Shown: piece by piece, positions 9,582 to 18,610 of the stretch
Position numbering within the stretch: position 1 is the stretch's first letter
Layout: each line of letters begins with the position of its first letter
DNA from: Algoriphagus mannitolivorans DSM 15301
GTDB lineage: Bacteria > Bacteroidota > Bacteroidia > Cytophagales > Cyclobacteriaceae
Reading direction: 5' to 3'
NCBI RefSeq assembly: GCF_000429425.1
Contig: NZ_AUBV01000001.1
Span: 62,001-126,000, forward strand
Length of the DNA: 64,000 bases
Translations under genes and position numbers: made by a program
Notes under the pieces: model-generated
Seen by the model: only the letters and a program-made list of their open reading frames with translations
The model's database searches: none
Told to the model about the DNA's origin: nothing

Positions 9582-11909
9582 ATGTCAAAAAATCTAGTAA
9601 TCGTCGAATCCCCTGCCAAAGCCAAAACCATTGAAGGTTACCTGGGTAAAGATTTCAAGGTGGTCTCCAGCTATGGTCACGTCAGGGATCTCCCTAAAGG
9701 CGATAAAGCTATAGATGTCAAAAACCGCTTCAAACCTACCTACGAGGTCACAGCTGATAAAAAAGAAGTCATCAAATCTCTTAAAAGCCTTGCCAAAGAC
9801 GCCGAAATGGTCTACTTAGCAAGTGACGATGACCGTGAAGGGGAAGCCATTTCTTGGCATTTGAAGGAGGTTTTGAATTTGGAAGATGACCGAACCAGAA
9901 GGATTGTATTTCGGGAAATCACCAAAAATGCCATCAATAAAGCCATCGAAAACCCAAGAGGAATTGACTATGACCTAGTCAATGCTCAGCAGGCTCGGAG
10001 GATTTTGGATCGATTGGTCGGATTTGAACTCTCCCCTATCCTTTGGAAAAAAATCAAAACAGGATTGTCCGCAGGCCGTGTTCAGTCGGTGGCAGTACGT
10101 CTGATTGTCGAAAGGGAAAGGGAAATTGAGGCTTTCAACACCAAGTCCAGCTACAGAATTACCGCACAGTTTGTGGTGGAAGGAAAAACCTTCCAAGCCG
10201 AACTTCCCAAAAAGTTCGAGACCAAAGCTGAGGCAGAAGAATTTCTAAAAAGCTGTCTGGAAGCGGATTTTTCAGTGGCAAATCTGGAGAAAAAACCGGC
10301 AAAAAAATCTCCTGCACCTCCATTCACTACCTCCACGCTTCAACAAGAGGCTTCCCGAAAATTATATTTCTCGGTTGCGCAAACCATGTCTGTGGCACAG
10401 AAACTCTATGAGGCAGGTAAAATCACCTACATGCGTACCGACAGCACCAACCTTTCGCAGGATGCTTTAGGCGCAGCAAAAAACGCAATCGAATCTAGCT
10501 TTGGTACCTCGTACCACAAGTCCAGACAATATTCCACGAAAAACGAAAGTGCACAAGAAGCTCACGAAGCCATCCGGCCTACTGACTTTTCTGCGAGCCA
10601 GATTTCCGGAGACAGAAATGAACAAAGACTCTATGAGTTGATCTGGAAAAGAGCCATTGCTTCTCAAATGGCGGATGCTGAATTGGAAAGAACCACCATC
10701 ACCATTGGTATCTCCAATTCTCCGCTGAATCTGGTAGCAAATGGTGAGATCATCAAATTTGATGGTTTTTTGAAGGTTTATCTAGAAGATACCGACGACG
10801 AGCCGGAAGAAGATGAAGAGGGCGGTAAGTCACTGTTGCCTCCTTTGGCAATCGGTCAAGAACTGACATTAAAAGAAATGAAAGGCCGGGAATCCTTCAC
10901 GAGACCTGCCCCAAGATATACAGAAGCCTCTTTGGTGAAGAAATTGGAAGAGCTTGGGATCGGAAGACCTTCTACCTATGCCCCGACCATTTCAACTATT
11001 CAAAAGCGGGACTATGTCATCAAAGAATCCAGAGATGGCACACCAAGAAATTATGTGGAAATGCTCATTTCCGCAGGAAAATTCAAAGAAGCTACCCAAA
11101 CCGAAAATACCGGAGCAGAGAAGAATAAACTCTTCCCAACCAATATTGCCATGGTGGTGAATGATTTTCTAGTGGAGCATTTTCCCAACGTGATTGATTT
11201 CCACTTTACTGCCAAAGTAGAGAAGGAATTTGACGAAATCGCCTCCGGAGAGCAAGACTGGCAGGACATGATTGACAGCTTCTATGGCAATTTCCACCAG
11301 AGTGTGGAAGAAACCGAGCAGGTTTCCCGACAAGACATCAATTCCAGTAGATTGATCGGTCAGCATCCGGAAAACGGTAAGAACGTATATGCCCGCCTTG
11401 GAAGATTTGGGCCTTTGGTTCAAATCGGTGAAAACGAAGACGAGGACAAGCAATTTGCCAGCTTGAAAAAGGGACAGTTTATTGAGAACATCACCATGGA
11501 TGATGCCTTGGAGCTGTTTAAATTGCCTAGAGAAGTGGGATATTTTGAAGACAAAAAAATGACCGCCGCGATTGGTCGTTTTGGTCCTTATATCCGTCAT
11601 GACAATGCCTTCTTTTCACTGAAGAAAGAACAGGATCCCCTTTCGATCACTGAGGAAGAGGGTATCGAATTGATCAAAGCCAAGCGAGAAGCTGATGCGA
11701 ACAAGCACATCAAGTCTTTTGATGAAAATCCTGAAATTCAGGTATTGAATGGCAGATGGGGACCATACATCAAGTTTGGAAAAAACAACTATAAAATTCC
11801 TAAAGGCAAAGAAGCCGAAAATCTCACTTACGCGGAAACTATAGAAATCATAGAGTCTCAACCTGAGGCGGGTAAGAAAAAAGGTCGATTTGCTTCCAAA
11901 AAGAAATAA
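9582..11909 (+). CDS. topA: DNA topoisomerase I
   Basis: TopA relaxes negatively supercoiled DNA through a transient tyrosine-DNA link. I chose the ATG at 9582 (MSKNLVIVESPAKAKT) rather than an ATG at 9561 that adds seven unlikely residues. The 775-residue protein shows the TOPRIM domain (VESPAKAKT; acidic triad in SDDDREGEA), TGLSAGRVQSVAVRLI, and the catalytic tyrosine at about residue 283 in TYMRTDSTN. The C-terminus has several GRFGPY/GRWGPY repeats (about 600-750) and a basic tail instead of tetracysteine zinc fingers, as expected in Bacteroidota. A strong terminator follows. Confidence 0.96.
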   Translation: MSKNLVIVESPAKAKTIEGYLGKDFKVVSSYGHVRDLPKGDKAIDVKNRFKPTYEVTADKKEVIKSLKSLAKDAEMVYLASDDDREGEAISWHLKEVLNLEDDRTRRIVFREITKNAINKAIENPRGIDYDLVNAQQARRILDRLVGFELSPILWKKIKTGLSAGRVQSVAVRLIVEREREIEAFNTKSSYRITAQFVVEGKTFQAELPKKFETKAEAEEFLKSCLEADFSVANLEKKPAKKSPAPPFTTSTLQQEASRKLYFSVAQTMSVAQKLYEAGKITYMRTDSTNLSQDALGAAKNAIESSFGTSYHKSRQYSTKNESAQEAHEAIRPTDFSASQISGDRNEQRLYELIWKRAIASQMADAELERTTITIGISNSPLNLVANGEIIKFDGFLKVYLEDTDDEPEEDEEGGKSLLPPLAIGQELTLKEMKGRESFTRPAPRYTEASLVKKLEELGIGRPSTYAPTISTIQKRDYVIKESRDGTPRNYVEMLISAGKFKEATQTENTGAEKNKLFPTNIAMVVNDFLVEHFPNVIDFHFTAKVEKEFDEIASGEQDWQDMIDSFYGNFHQSVEETEQVSRQDINSSRLIGQHPENGKNVYARLGRFGPLVQIGENEDEDKQFASLKKGQFIENITMDDALELFKLPREVGYFEDKKMTAAIGRFGPYIRHDNAFFSLKKEQDPLSITEEEGIELIKAKREADANKHIKSFDENPEIQVLNGRWGPYIKFGKNNYKIPKGKEAENLTYAETIEIIESQPEAGKKKGRFASKKK

Positions 11910-11953
11910 TCAAAGAATAGAAAATTCTAAGATTGGATCGATAGAAAAAGATT

Positions 11954-11990
11954 AGGTTCAAGCATCCGGGCTTGAACCTTTTTTATTTTT
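11954..11990 (+). terminator. Rho-independent terminator of topA
   Basis: A perfect 10-bp stem (AGGTTCAAGC at 11954-11963 with GCTTGAACCT at 11970-11979) and a six-base loop are followed by a run of T to 11990. Confidence 0.92.
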
Positions 11991-12078
11991 TAGCCTATTT
12001 TGAAAATAATTGACCCTGCAGTGGAGCATTATATTTCTCCCATTTTGAATCAAAATCTTTAAATTTTCAATTGCCAAG

Positions 12079-12777
12079 ATGCCTCAAAAAAAGCTGATCG
12101 TCCTGTCTGGAGCCGGAGTTTCGGCAGAAAGCGGAATAAGTACTTTTCGCGATAGTAACGGTTTGTGGGAAAACCATGACGTCATGGAAGTCGCTACTCC
12201 TGAAGGTTGGCGAAAAAATCGAAGGTTGGTGCTGGATTTCTACAATCAAAGACGAAAACAAGCTTTGGAATGCCAACCTAATGATGCCCACAAACTTTTG
12301 GCAGATCTTGAGAGGTACATGGAAGTTCAGATTATCACCCAAAATGTAGATGACCTCCACGAACGCGCCGGATCCTCCAGAGTACTCCATTTGCATGGGG
12401 AACTTCGCAAGGCCCAAAGTAGCCTGGATCCTAAGTTGATTTACAATCTGGATCATTGGGAAATCCGAGAAGGCGACAAATGCGCAAAAGGAAGTCAACT
12501 CCGCCCCTTTATCGTTTGGTTTGGAGAGCAGGTACCCATGATGGTTCCGGCCATGGAACTGGTTCAGCAGGCAGATTTCCTATTGGTTTTAGGCACGTCC
12601 TTGCAGGTCTATCCCGCTGCAGGCTTGATTGATTTTGCACCAAAGGCTTCCAAAAAATTCCTGATCGATCCCAATCCTCCGAGCAATTCTCTTTCCAAAG
12701 ATTTTCAAATCATTCCCAAATCAGCAACTGAAGGAATGCAAATATTTTCCCAACTCCTTCTTAAAGAGTTGATCTAA
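12079..12777 (+). CDS. cobB: Sir2-family class III NAD-dependent protein deacylase without the zinc module
   Basis: Sirtuins remove acyl groups from lysines using NAD. The 232 residues show the NAD motif GAGVSAESGISTFRD, the TQNVDDLHERAG motif, and the catalytic histidine at about 106 in LHLHGEL. Y55 and R58 in FYNQRR match the Tyr-x-x-Arg pair that marks class III desuccinylases/demalonylases such as SIRT5 and E. coli CobB. The small domain normally holding four zinc cysteines has only one cysteine (about residue 135), so no zinc site can form. Zinc-less forms seem usual in Bacteroidota, by recollection. Activity is inferred. Confidence 0.9.
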   Translation: MPQKKLIVLSGAGVSAESGISTFRDSNGLWENHDVMEVATPEGWRKNRRLVLDFYNQRRKQALECQPNDAHKLLADLERYMEVQIITQNVDDLHERAGSSRVLHLHGELRKAQSSLDPKLIYNLDHWEIREGDKCAKGSQLRPFIVWFGEQVPMMVPAMELVQQADFLLVLGTSLQVYPAAGLIDFAPKASKKFLIDPNPPSNSLSKDFQIIPKSATEGMQIFSQLLLKELI

Positions 12778-12918
12778 AGGGGAGAACTGTCAAATAAACT
12801 CCCAGAATTCGGGATTTTATCCTAGATTAAAGTTTTGATTTTAAAGGCAAACTTTTGGTTTTCCTGACAATAACCCCAAATCCAATCTAAAACCCAGCTA
12901 CCCGCAGAGTTGCATTTG

Positions 12919-14034
12919 ATGCCGATGAACCAAAAAATCAAATATTTAATCTATGGACTGGTGTTTTGGTTCCTGCTTTTTTTGATTTGGGAATGGTCTG
13001 TGAGTTATCCTAAAGTCCGATGGTCTCCAGTTCCCTTTCCTACTTCCGCTGAAGAAAAAATAGATTCCACGCTTACCCAAAGCCTTTCAGAATTTCTTAT
13101 TCCCGGGATGGCTGTTGGAGTGGTTCAGGAGGGAAAAATAACCTATCTCAAAGCCATTGGATATCGAAATTTGGAGACTAAGGACACTTTCGAGCTTCAA
13201 TCCACCATTCCGGTGGCTTCGGTTTCCAAGATTTTCACCTCCCTTTGCGCAGCAAATTATTTTCTAAATACCGACATATCCCTTTCCAGCTCCATACAAG
13301 AGGTTCTTCCCGGAAATACTGACATTCCTGAGTTTCTGTCCACGATTACTTTGGAACAGCTTCTCAGGCATCAATCCGGGTTGGAAGATCCCGGTTTTTT
13401 CAATCGCCTTTTCCAAAAAAAATCAAAACGGTCCCTTGAAAAGATCTACCAAAAAATCCATGCTCCCAATTCCAACCATGAGGGGGAACATTATGCTGAC
13501 ATAAATTTTGATCTATTAGGTTTTATCCTTCAGACTCATTCTCAAACCCCCTTTGACTCCTTGGCCAAAGAACATATTCTAAAAAAGTCAGGGATGCCAT
13601 CCTCCTATTTTCTGAAAAAGTGGCCTGAGCCAGAAAATCCCATGATTGGCCATGGAAAAACCTTTTTTTGGAAAAGGATTGAACCCAAAATCATGGAATT
13701 GGAGCGACTCCCCTCTCCTTCGAGCGGATTACTGACCACACCTGAGGATCTTTCCATGGCATTGATTCACCTTAGCCGTGGAAATTTGAGTGACCTAAAC
13801 CCTGCGCTAACCTGGCTAAAAGGAGATCAAGATACTCCCGCCGGATTTCAAAAATTCACCCTAAAAGGAATGGAGTTTTTGGGGCATTTTGGAGCTCAGG
13901 CAGGCTATAGTTCTTTATTTGCATTTTCTAAAAAAGATAATTCAGGTTTCTTTATCCTGACCAACGCCCGAGATTTCTCAGACCATCGAATAAAAATAGC
14001 CAGTACTATTCTTGAAATTCTTGATTCGAACTAA
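12919..14034 (+). CDS. Membrane-anchored serine hydrolase (beta-lactamase / class C PBP-like)
   Basis: The start is the ATG at 12919 or 12925; a TTG at 12910 is less likely. An N-terminal membrane helix (about residues 5-25) anchors the enzyme with its catalytic domain outside. The SxxK motif is SVSK at about residues 101-104, with a Tyr-x-Asn-like element YADIN further on and HFGAQAGYSS near the C-terminus as the usual H/KxG motif. Members of this family include esterases, D-aminopeptidases and DD-peptidases, so the substrate is unknown. Its stop overlaps the start of the next gene by one base, suggesting that it processes something the neighbouring carrier moves. Confidence 0.85.
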   Translation: MPMNQKIKYLIYGLVFWFLLFLIWEWSVSYPKVRWSPVPFPTSAEEKIDSTLTQSLSEFLIPGMAVGVVQEGKITYLKAIGYRNLETKDTFELQSTIPVASVSKIFTSLCAANYFLNTDISLSSSIQEVLPGNTDIPEFLSTITLEQLLRHQSGLEDPGFFNRLFQKKSKRSLEKIYQKIHAPNSNHEGEHYADINFDLLGFILQTHSQTPFDSLAKEHILKKSGMPSSYFLKKWPEPENPMIGHGKTFFWKRIEPKIMELERLPSPSSGLLTTPEDLSMALIHLSRGNLSDLNPALTWLKGDQDTPAGFQKFTLKGMEFLGHFGAQAGYSSLFAFSKKDNSGFFILTNARDFSDHRIKIASTILEILDSN

Positions 14035-15368
14035 TGAAACTATCCTTCCCTCACCCTTTGGTAATCCTAATAGGCTTCATTGTATTAGCCGCAATCGCCA
14101 CCTACTTTATTCCATCTGGTCGTTTTGAGCGAGTTTTGGACGAACAAACAGGCCGGGAAGTAGTCGTTCCGGGAAGCTTTCATTCCATTGAGGACATCAA
14201 CCCAAGTTTGGGTGAAATTTTGGTTGCAATTCCTGAAGGTGTGATAAATGGGGCTGAAATCCTCACGCTTATCCTTTTTATCGGAGGAGCATTTTTTGTA
14301 GTCGAAAAAACAGGTGCGCTTCAAGCAGGTATTGAAGCCCTGATTTACAGGTTTCGAAATTCCCGTTTTATCCTTTTCTATTTATTGGGAATTGTCTTTT
14401 CCATTGGAGGTGCCTCTATTTCGATGCAAGAGGAAATTATCCCTATGGTACCGATTCTGGTGATTTTGGCCAGAAAACTAAACTATGACCTCCGATCCAT
14501 TATCGCAATCACCTTAGGATCCTCATTAATTGGGGCAGCCTTTTCCCCGATCAATCCCTTTGTAGGCTTATTGGCGCAAAAGATCGGAGAAGTAGAACCC
14601 TTTTCAGGGGCTCTATTTCGAGCCATGTTCTTCATCATCACTCTGTTTTCCTGGATCACCTATCACATGTATTCAGGAAGAAAATTGGCAATTGAACAGG
14701 CTGAATTAGAGATAAAACCAAATCCAATCTCCCTTCGGAATATGCTTATCCTTTTGATCTCTTTCGGGGGAATTGGAGTGATGGCCTATGGAATTACTGT
14801 TTGGGATTGGGAATTCAACCAAATGTCCGCCTTCTTTTTTGTGGTAGGGATGGTTTGTGGAATGATAGGAGGATTAGGGCTCAATGGAACCTCAAGGACA
14901 TTTGTGCAAGGGTTCGGAGAAATGATTTTTGCCGGAATTATCGTTGGTCTGGCGCGGAGCATTTATTTGGTATTGGAAAAAGGAGCAGCTATAGACCCAA
15001 TTATTCAGGGACTATTTGCCCCATTAGAGGATCTACCAAATTTCTTAGCTGTGGTGGGCATGTATTTTAGCCAGGCTTTGATCCATATTCCTGTACCAAG
15101 TACTTCTGGTCAGGCGGCATTGACCATTCCCATGGCTGCTCCATTGACAGACCTATTGGGAATCAGCAGACAGGTAGCTGTGCTGACTTATCAATACCCG
15201 GCTGCATTGATGGATGTCATTACTCCAACAAATGGGGGAATGATGGCCATTATCGCAGCTGGAGGAATAAGCTTTAAAGATTGGATAGCCTACATTTGGA
15301 AAAGTTGGGTTTTTGTAGCCATTTTCGGGCTTCTTATTTCCATTCTCGGAATCTTCTGGTTTGGCTAA
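14034..15368 (+). CDS. YfcC-family membrane carrier (C4-dicarboxylate / amino acid carrier type)
   Basis: The 444-residue integral membrane protein has about 12 hydrophobic segments. It matches the YfcC/AbgT-like group, with FSIGGASISMQEEIIPMVP and FSPINPFVGLLAQKIG in the first half and HIPVPSTSGQAALTIPMA and DVITPTNGGMMAII in the second. These two symmetry-related re-entrant motifs are typical of such carriers. The transported compound is not known; related proteins carry dicarboxylates, arginine/ornithine or short peptides. Translation is coupled to the preceding serine hydrolase (TAATG overlap), which points to a peptide or amide product as a possible substrate. Confidence 0.82.
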   Translation: MKLSFPHPLVILIGFIVLAAIATYFIPSGRFERVLDEQTGREVVVPGSFHSIEDINPSLGEILVAIPEGVINGAEILTLILFIGGAFFVVEKTGALQAGIEALIYRFRNSRFILFYLLGIVFSIGGASISMQEEIIPMVPILVILARKLNYDLRSIIAITLGSSLIGAAFSPINPFVGLLAQKIGEVEPFSGALFRAMFFIITLFSWITYHMYSGRKLAIEQAELEIKPNPISLRNMLILLISFGGIGVMAYGITVWDWEFNQMSAFFFVVGMVCGMIGGLGLNGTSRTFVQGFGEMIFAGIIVGLARSIYLVLEKGAAIDPIIQGLFAPLEDLPNFLAVVGMYFSQALIHIPVPSTSGQAALTIPMAAPLTDLLGISRQVAVLTYQYPAALMDVITPTNGGMMAIIAAGGISFKDWIAYIWKSWVFVAIFGLLISILGIFWFG

Positions 15369-15391
15369 ACCCTTAATAATCTCTTAAACCT

Positions 15392-16411
15392 ATGCGAATC
15401 AACGATCACAATCCCCTTCCCCCATTTATTGCAGCTTCTGACCGGTACGACACCATGAAATACCGCTTTTGTGGAAATTCCGGCCTACAGCTCCCCGAGA
15501 TTAGTTTGGGACTTTGGCACAATTTCGGACACAATGCGGATTTAACCTTAGGTAGAAAAATCCTGAGAAGGGCTTTTGACCTTGGAATTTGTCATTTTGA
15601 TTTAGCAAATAACTATGGACCTCCTTTTGGATCCGCTGAAGAAAATTTCGGCAGAATCCTCCAAAAGGATTTTCTTCCTTACCGAGATGAATTGCTAATT
15701 TCTTCCAAAGCCGGCTGGGACATGTGGCCCGGACCGTATGGGAATTTTGGCTCGAAAAAATACCTTATCGCAAGCTGTGACCAAAGCCTCAAGCGAATGG
15801 AAATTGACTATGTAGACATCTTCTACCATCACCGGCCGGATCCCAATACGCCTTTGGAAGAAACCATGGGAGCTTTGGCACAGCTTCATCGGCAAGGAAA
15901 GGCACTGTATGTTGGAATCTCCCAATATTCTGCAGAGGATACACTCAAAGCCCATTCGATTCTGAAGGATCTTGGAGTTCCACTTCTTATTCACCAGCCT
16001 CGCTATAGCATGTTGGATCGATGGGTAGAAAATGGATTAATGGATGTACTGGGAGAAAAAGGAATCGGAAGCATCGCTTTTTCACCTTTGGAACAGGGAC
16101 TATTGACGGATAAATATCTGAAAGGGATCCCGGCAGATTCACGGGCTGCTAAAGACGGCAGGTATTTGAAGCCTGAGCAGATCGCACCTGAAAAATTGGC
16201 CATGATCAGTCAGCTAAATGAAATCGCAAACAAAAGAGGGCAGTCTTTAGCCCAAATGGCTATTGCTTGGCTTTTGAAGGATCCAAGAATCACCTCGGTG
16301 TTAATTGGCGTTTCTAAACCTGAGCAATTGGATGACAATGTAGAGGCTGTGAAAAATTCTAACTTCAGCCCAGAAGAGCAAGCTCAAATCAAAGCTATTA
16401 TTTCTGCCTGA
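15392..16411 (+). CDS. Aldo/keto reductase of the YghZ / L-glyceraldehyde-3-phosphate reductase group
   Basis: The 339-residue NADPH-dependent reductase shows the aldo/keto reductase tetrad: Asp in HFDLANNYG, Tyr in the same segment, Lys in ISSKAGW, and His in YHHRPDP. The N-terminal YRFCGNSGLQLPEISLGLW and the C-terminal SVLIGVSKPEQL fit the YghZ/Kv-beta-like branch, which acts on methylglyoxal and L-glyceraldehyde 3-phosphate. An mgsA gene lies 4 kb away, so detoxification is plausible but unproven. It begins 23 bases after the YfcC carrier and shares one base with the next MFS gene, so all three are probably co-transcribed. Confidence 0.88.
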   Translation: MRINDHNPLPPFIAASDRYDTMKYRFCGNSGLQLPEISLGLWHNFGHNADLTLGRKILRRAFDLGICHFDLANNYGPPFGSAEENFGRILQKDFLPYRDELLISSKAGWDMWPGPYGNFGSKKYLIASCDQSLKRMEIDYVDIFYHHRPDPNTPLEETMGALAQLHRQGKALYVGISQYSAEDTLKAHSILKDLGVPLLIHQPRYSMLDRWVENGLMDVLGEKGIGSIAFSPLEQGLLTDKYLKGIPADSRAAKDGRYLKPEQIAPEKLAMISQLNEIANKRGQSLAQMAIAWLLKDPRITSVLIGVSKPEQLDDNVEAVKNSNFSPEEQAQIKAIISA

Positions 16412-17604
16412 TGCCGCAAGCCATCTCCCCGAGTAGTGCCCTTAGATTGATCGTTATTGCTCAATTTTTGGGCACTTCTCTTTGGTTTGCCGGAAATGCA
16501 GCTGCCCCGGAATGGGAGATCCTCCTTAACAAGGAAGGTATTACTCCTATGATAACCTCAGTGGTTCAGCTGGGATTTATTACCGGAACGCTACTTTATG
16601 CATTAGGCTCTATCCCAGATCGATATTCACCTTCTAAGGTTTTTTTAATCAGTGCAATTTTGGCCTCCTTCAGCAATATCTGTATTGTAATCCTCCCCTT
16701 GTCCTACCCTACTATTTTGATTTTCAGATTTTTGGTTGGATTCTTTCTGGCAGGAATTTACCCAGTCGGAATGAAGATCGCAGCTGATTATTTTGAAAAA
16801 GGGCTTGGCTCAGCCTTAGGCTATTTGGTCGGGGCTTTGGTTTTGGGAACAGCCTTACCCTTTTTATTAAAAGCTCTAGAGGTAAGCTTTTCATGGAAAT
16901 ACATCCTTGTTTCCACTTCAGCACTGGCGATTATCGGAGGTTTTTTGATTGGGATTAGGGTTCCTAATGGACCTTTTCGAAAAATAAACCCAAAACTCGA
17001 CTTTGGATTATTCCCAAAATTCAGCCGCAACAATCAGCTTAAAGGTGCTGCCTCCGGATATTTTGGACATATGTGGGAGTTATATACGTTTTGGGCATTT
17101 CTTCCCGGTATTATTTTCTACCTAAACAACCAAAGTATTTCCTCCTCCCGGCAATCGTTATGGACATTTCTGATTATCGGAGCGGGTGGTCTTTCTTGTG
17201 CCATTGGGGGTATTATCGCGACGAAAACAAGCAGTCAAAAAGTAGCCATGGCTAGCTTGATAGGCTCAGGAATTTGTGGCTTGCTTTTTTTGACGGGAAT
17301 TGAGTTTCCCAAAACTCTGATTTTCCCATTTCTCTTGATTTGGGGAATTATGGTCACCGCAGATTCTCCTCAATTTTCAACGCTGGTAGCTCAGAGTGTT
17401 CAACCTGAAAACCGCGGAACAGCCTTGACTTTGGTCAATTGCCTCGGGTTTGGATTGACCATTTTCAGTATCCAATTCACTCAATTCCTCAGCAAATTCC
17501 TCGATCCTTATCTTTATTTTGGTTTACTTTCGATTGGGCCGGTTGTAGGTGTTTTTCTTTTTAGATTTTTCAGAAATAAAAAAGCCCCTGACGGGGCCTT
17601 GTAG
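16411..17604 (+). CDS. MFS transporter of unknown substrate
   Basis: The 397-residue protein has about 12 membrane helices and starts MPQAISPSSALRLIVIAQFLGTS from an ATG overlapping the TGA of the reductase gene. A cytoplasmic loop with GSIPDRYSPSKVF replaces the usual first-loop motif, and the second half has GGIIATKTSSQ and PENRGTALTLVN. No family-specific signature lets me name the substrate. Position in the operon suggests a link with the reductase. The 3' end of the gene contains a hairpin that serves as terminator for the convergent gene on the other strand. Confidence 0.82.
   Translation: MPQAISPSSALRLIVIAQFLGTSLWFAGNAAAPEWEILLNKEGITPMITSVVQLGFITGTLLYALGSIPDRYSPSKVFLISAILASFSNICIVILPLSYPTILIFRFLVGFFLAGIYPVGMKIAADYFEKGLGSALGYLVGALVLGTALPFLLKALEVSFSWKYILVSTSALAIIGGFLIGIRVPNGPFRKINPKLDFGLFPKFSRNNQLKGAASGYFGHMWELYTFWAFLPGIIFYLNNQSISSSRQSLWTFLIIGAGGLSCAIGGIIATKTSSQKVAMASLIGSGICGLLFLTGIEFPKTLIFPFLLIWGIMVTADSPQFSTLVAQSVQPENRGTALTLVNCLGFGLTIFSIQFTQFLSKFLDPYLYFGLLSIGPVVGVFLFRFFRNKKAPDGAL
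17572..17598 (-). terminator. Terminator for the minus-strand secreted-protein gene, inside the MFS coding region
   Basis: GCCCC (17584-17588) pairs with GGGGC (17593-17597) around TGAC. On the minus strand it is followed by a T-rich run (complement of 17572-17583). On the plus strand no T-run follows, so it works in the minus direction. It overlaps the last codons of the convergent MFS gene. Confidence 0.75.
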
Positions 17605-17623
17605 AGAAAGTCAAACCGGACTG

Positions 17624-18415
17624 TCATCTAACTACATTTTCTAATGTGGCAAGGTAAATCCATTTCTGATCCCTTGAGTTTAATCCTGCATTAACTGCGG
17701 CCCTTTGTTCCGCTGTCTGATTTAAATCCTCATAAGCTTGAGCATTAAAGAACTGCATATAATCCTTAAAAAGGTTTACCGTCAAATGAGTGCTTCCGGC
17801 TTCTGATCCTTGAGGCAATGCAGCCCTCAAGAATGACCAATGCCCCATCAAACCCTTATCAATTCTGCTTTGGTGAATCGGCTTAAACACTTCAATTTCA
17901 GCCTTTTCATATTCACCATATTTGCCCTCCACAGCCTTCATCAAATCAAAAGAAGCCAATACACCCGGTTTAAACTGAAAATTGTCCTCTGTGGCCGCTA
18001 CTACTTTCATATATAATCTCATGGGAAGTTCGCGCATACTTAAGGATTGCTTAAATAAAGATCTCACCTGGACATCCGAAAGATGGGGATAGGCGATTTT
18101 GGTGTATTGGACAATGGCTTCATCGTCCAATCCATTCATCATTTTGACGGGATCATTGAAATAGGTGATCATGATGTACTGGAAGTTTCCTCCATCTGCT
18201 CCATTTTGGAGGGACCAAAAATCCCAGCCATTTATTTGTTTATCATTTAACGCTTGTCGGTAAACCTTTTCCAATAAATCTTTGAATTCGATGTAATCAA
18301 AAAGTTGATCCTTTTCTACTTTAATAAAATCGAATACCATGTATTGAGTTTGCTGGGCTTGAAGAATGCCTGACCACAGCAACCCGGCAACCAAGAGCAA
18401 TAATAGCTTTTTCAT
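17624..18415 (-). CDS. Secreted protein of unknown function
   Basis: The 263-residue product begins with a clear signal peptide (MKKLLLLLVAGLLWSGILQAQ), cleaved after about residue 20. The mature part has two related halves, each with an aromatic-rich beta segment (YMVFDFIKVEKDQLFDY and a later KWIYLATLENVV end), which resembles a ferredoxin-like alpha/beta barrel. I do not recognise the family. It has no lipobox, repeat or T9SS tail, so a periplasmic or outer-membrane-associated location is expected. It is divergent from the Tat-exported aminotransferase gene. Confidence 0.75.
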   Translation of the reverse strand: MKKLLLLLVAGLLWSGILQAQQTQYMVFDFIKVEKDQLFDYIEFKDLLEKVYRQALNDKQINGWDFWSLQNGADGGNFQYIMITYFNDPVKMMNGLDDEAIVQYTKIAYPHLSDVQVRSLFKQSLSMRELPMRLYMKVVAATEDNFQFKPGVLASFDLMKAVEGKYGEYEKAEIEVFKPIHQSRIDKGLMGHWSFLRAALPQGSEAGSTHLTVNLFKDYMQFFNAQAYEDLNQTAEQRAAVNAGLNSRDQKWIYLATLENVVR

Positions 18416-18610
18416 ATGATAAAGGGTTTAGGGTTATTTGTGTTACAGATAATTTAAAAATATATTTTGAATTAAAAGGATTTTCAGAATAAAAATTTCT
18501 ATTTCATCCTTTTTGATTCAAAAACAGAATGCAAACAAAGTTTAAGGAAAAATGAAATTTTATTAACACTCTTGGCAATTGCTTAGTATTTTACCAATCA
18601 AAACGATAGT

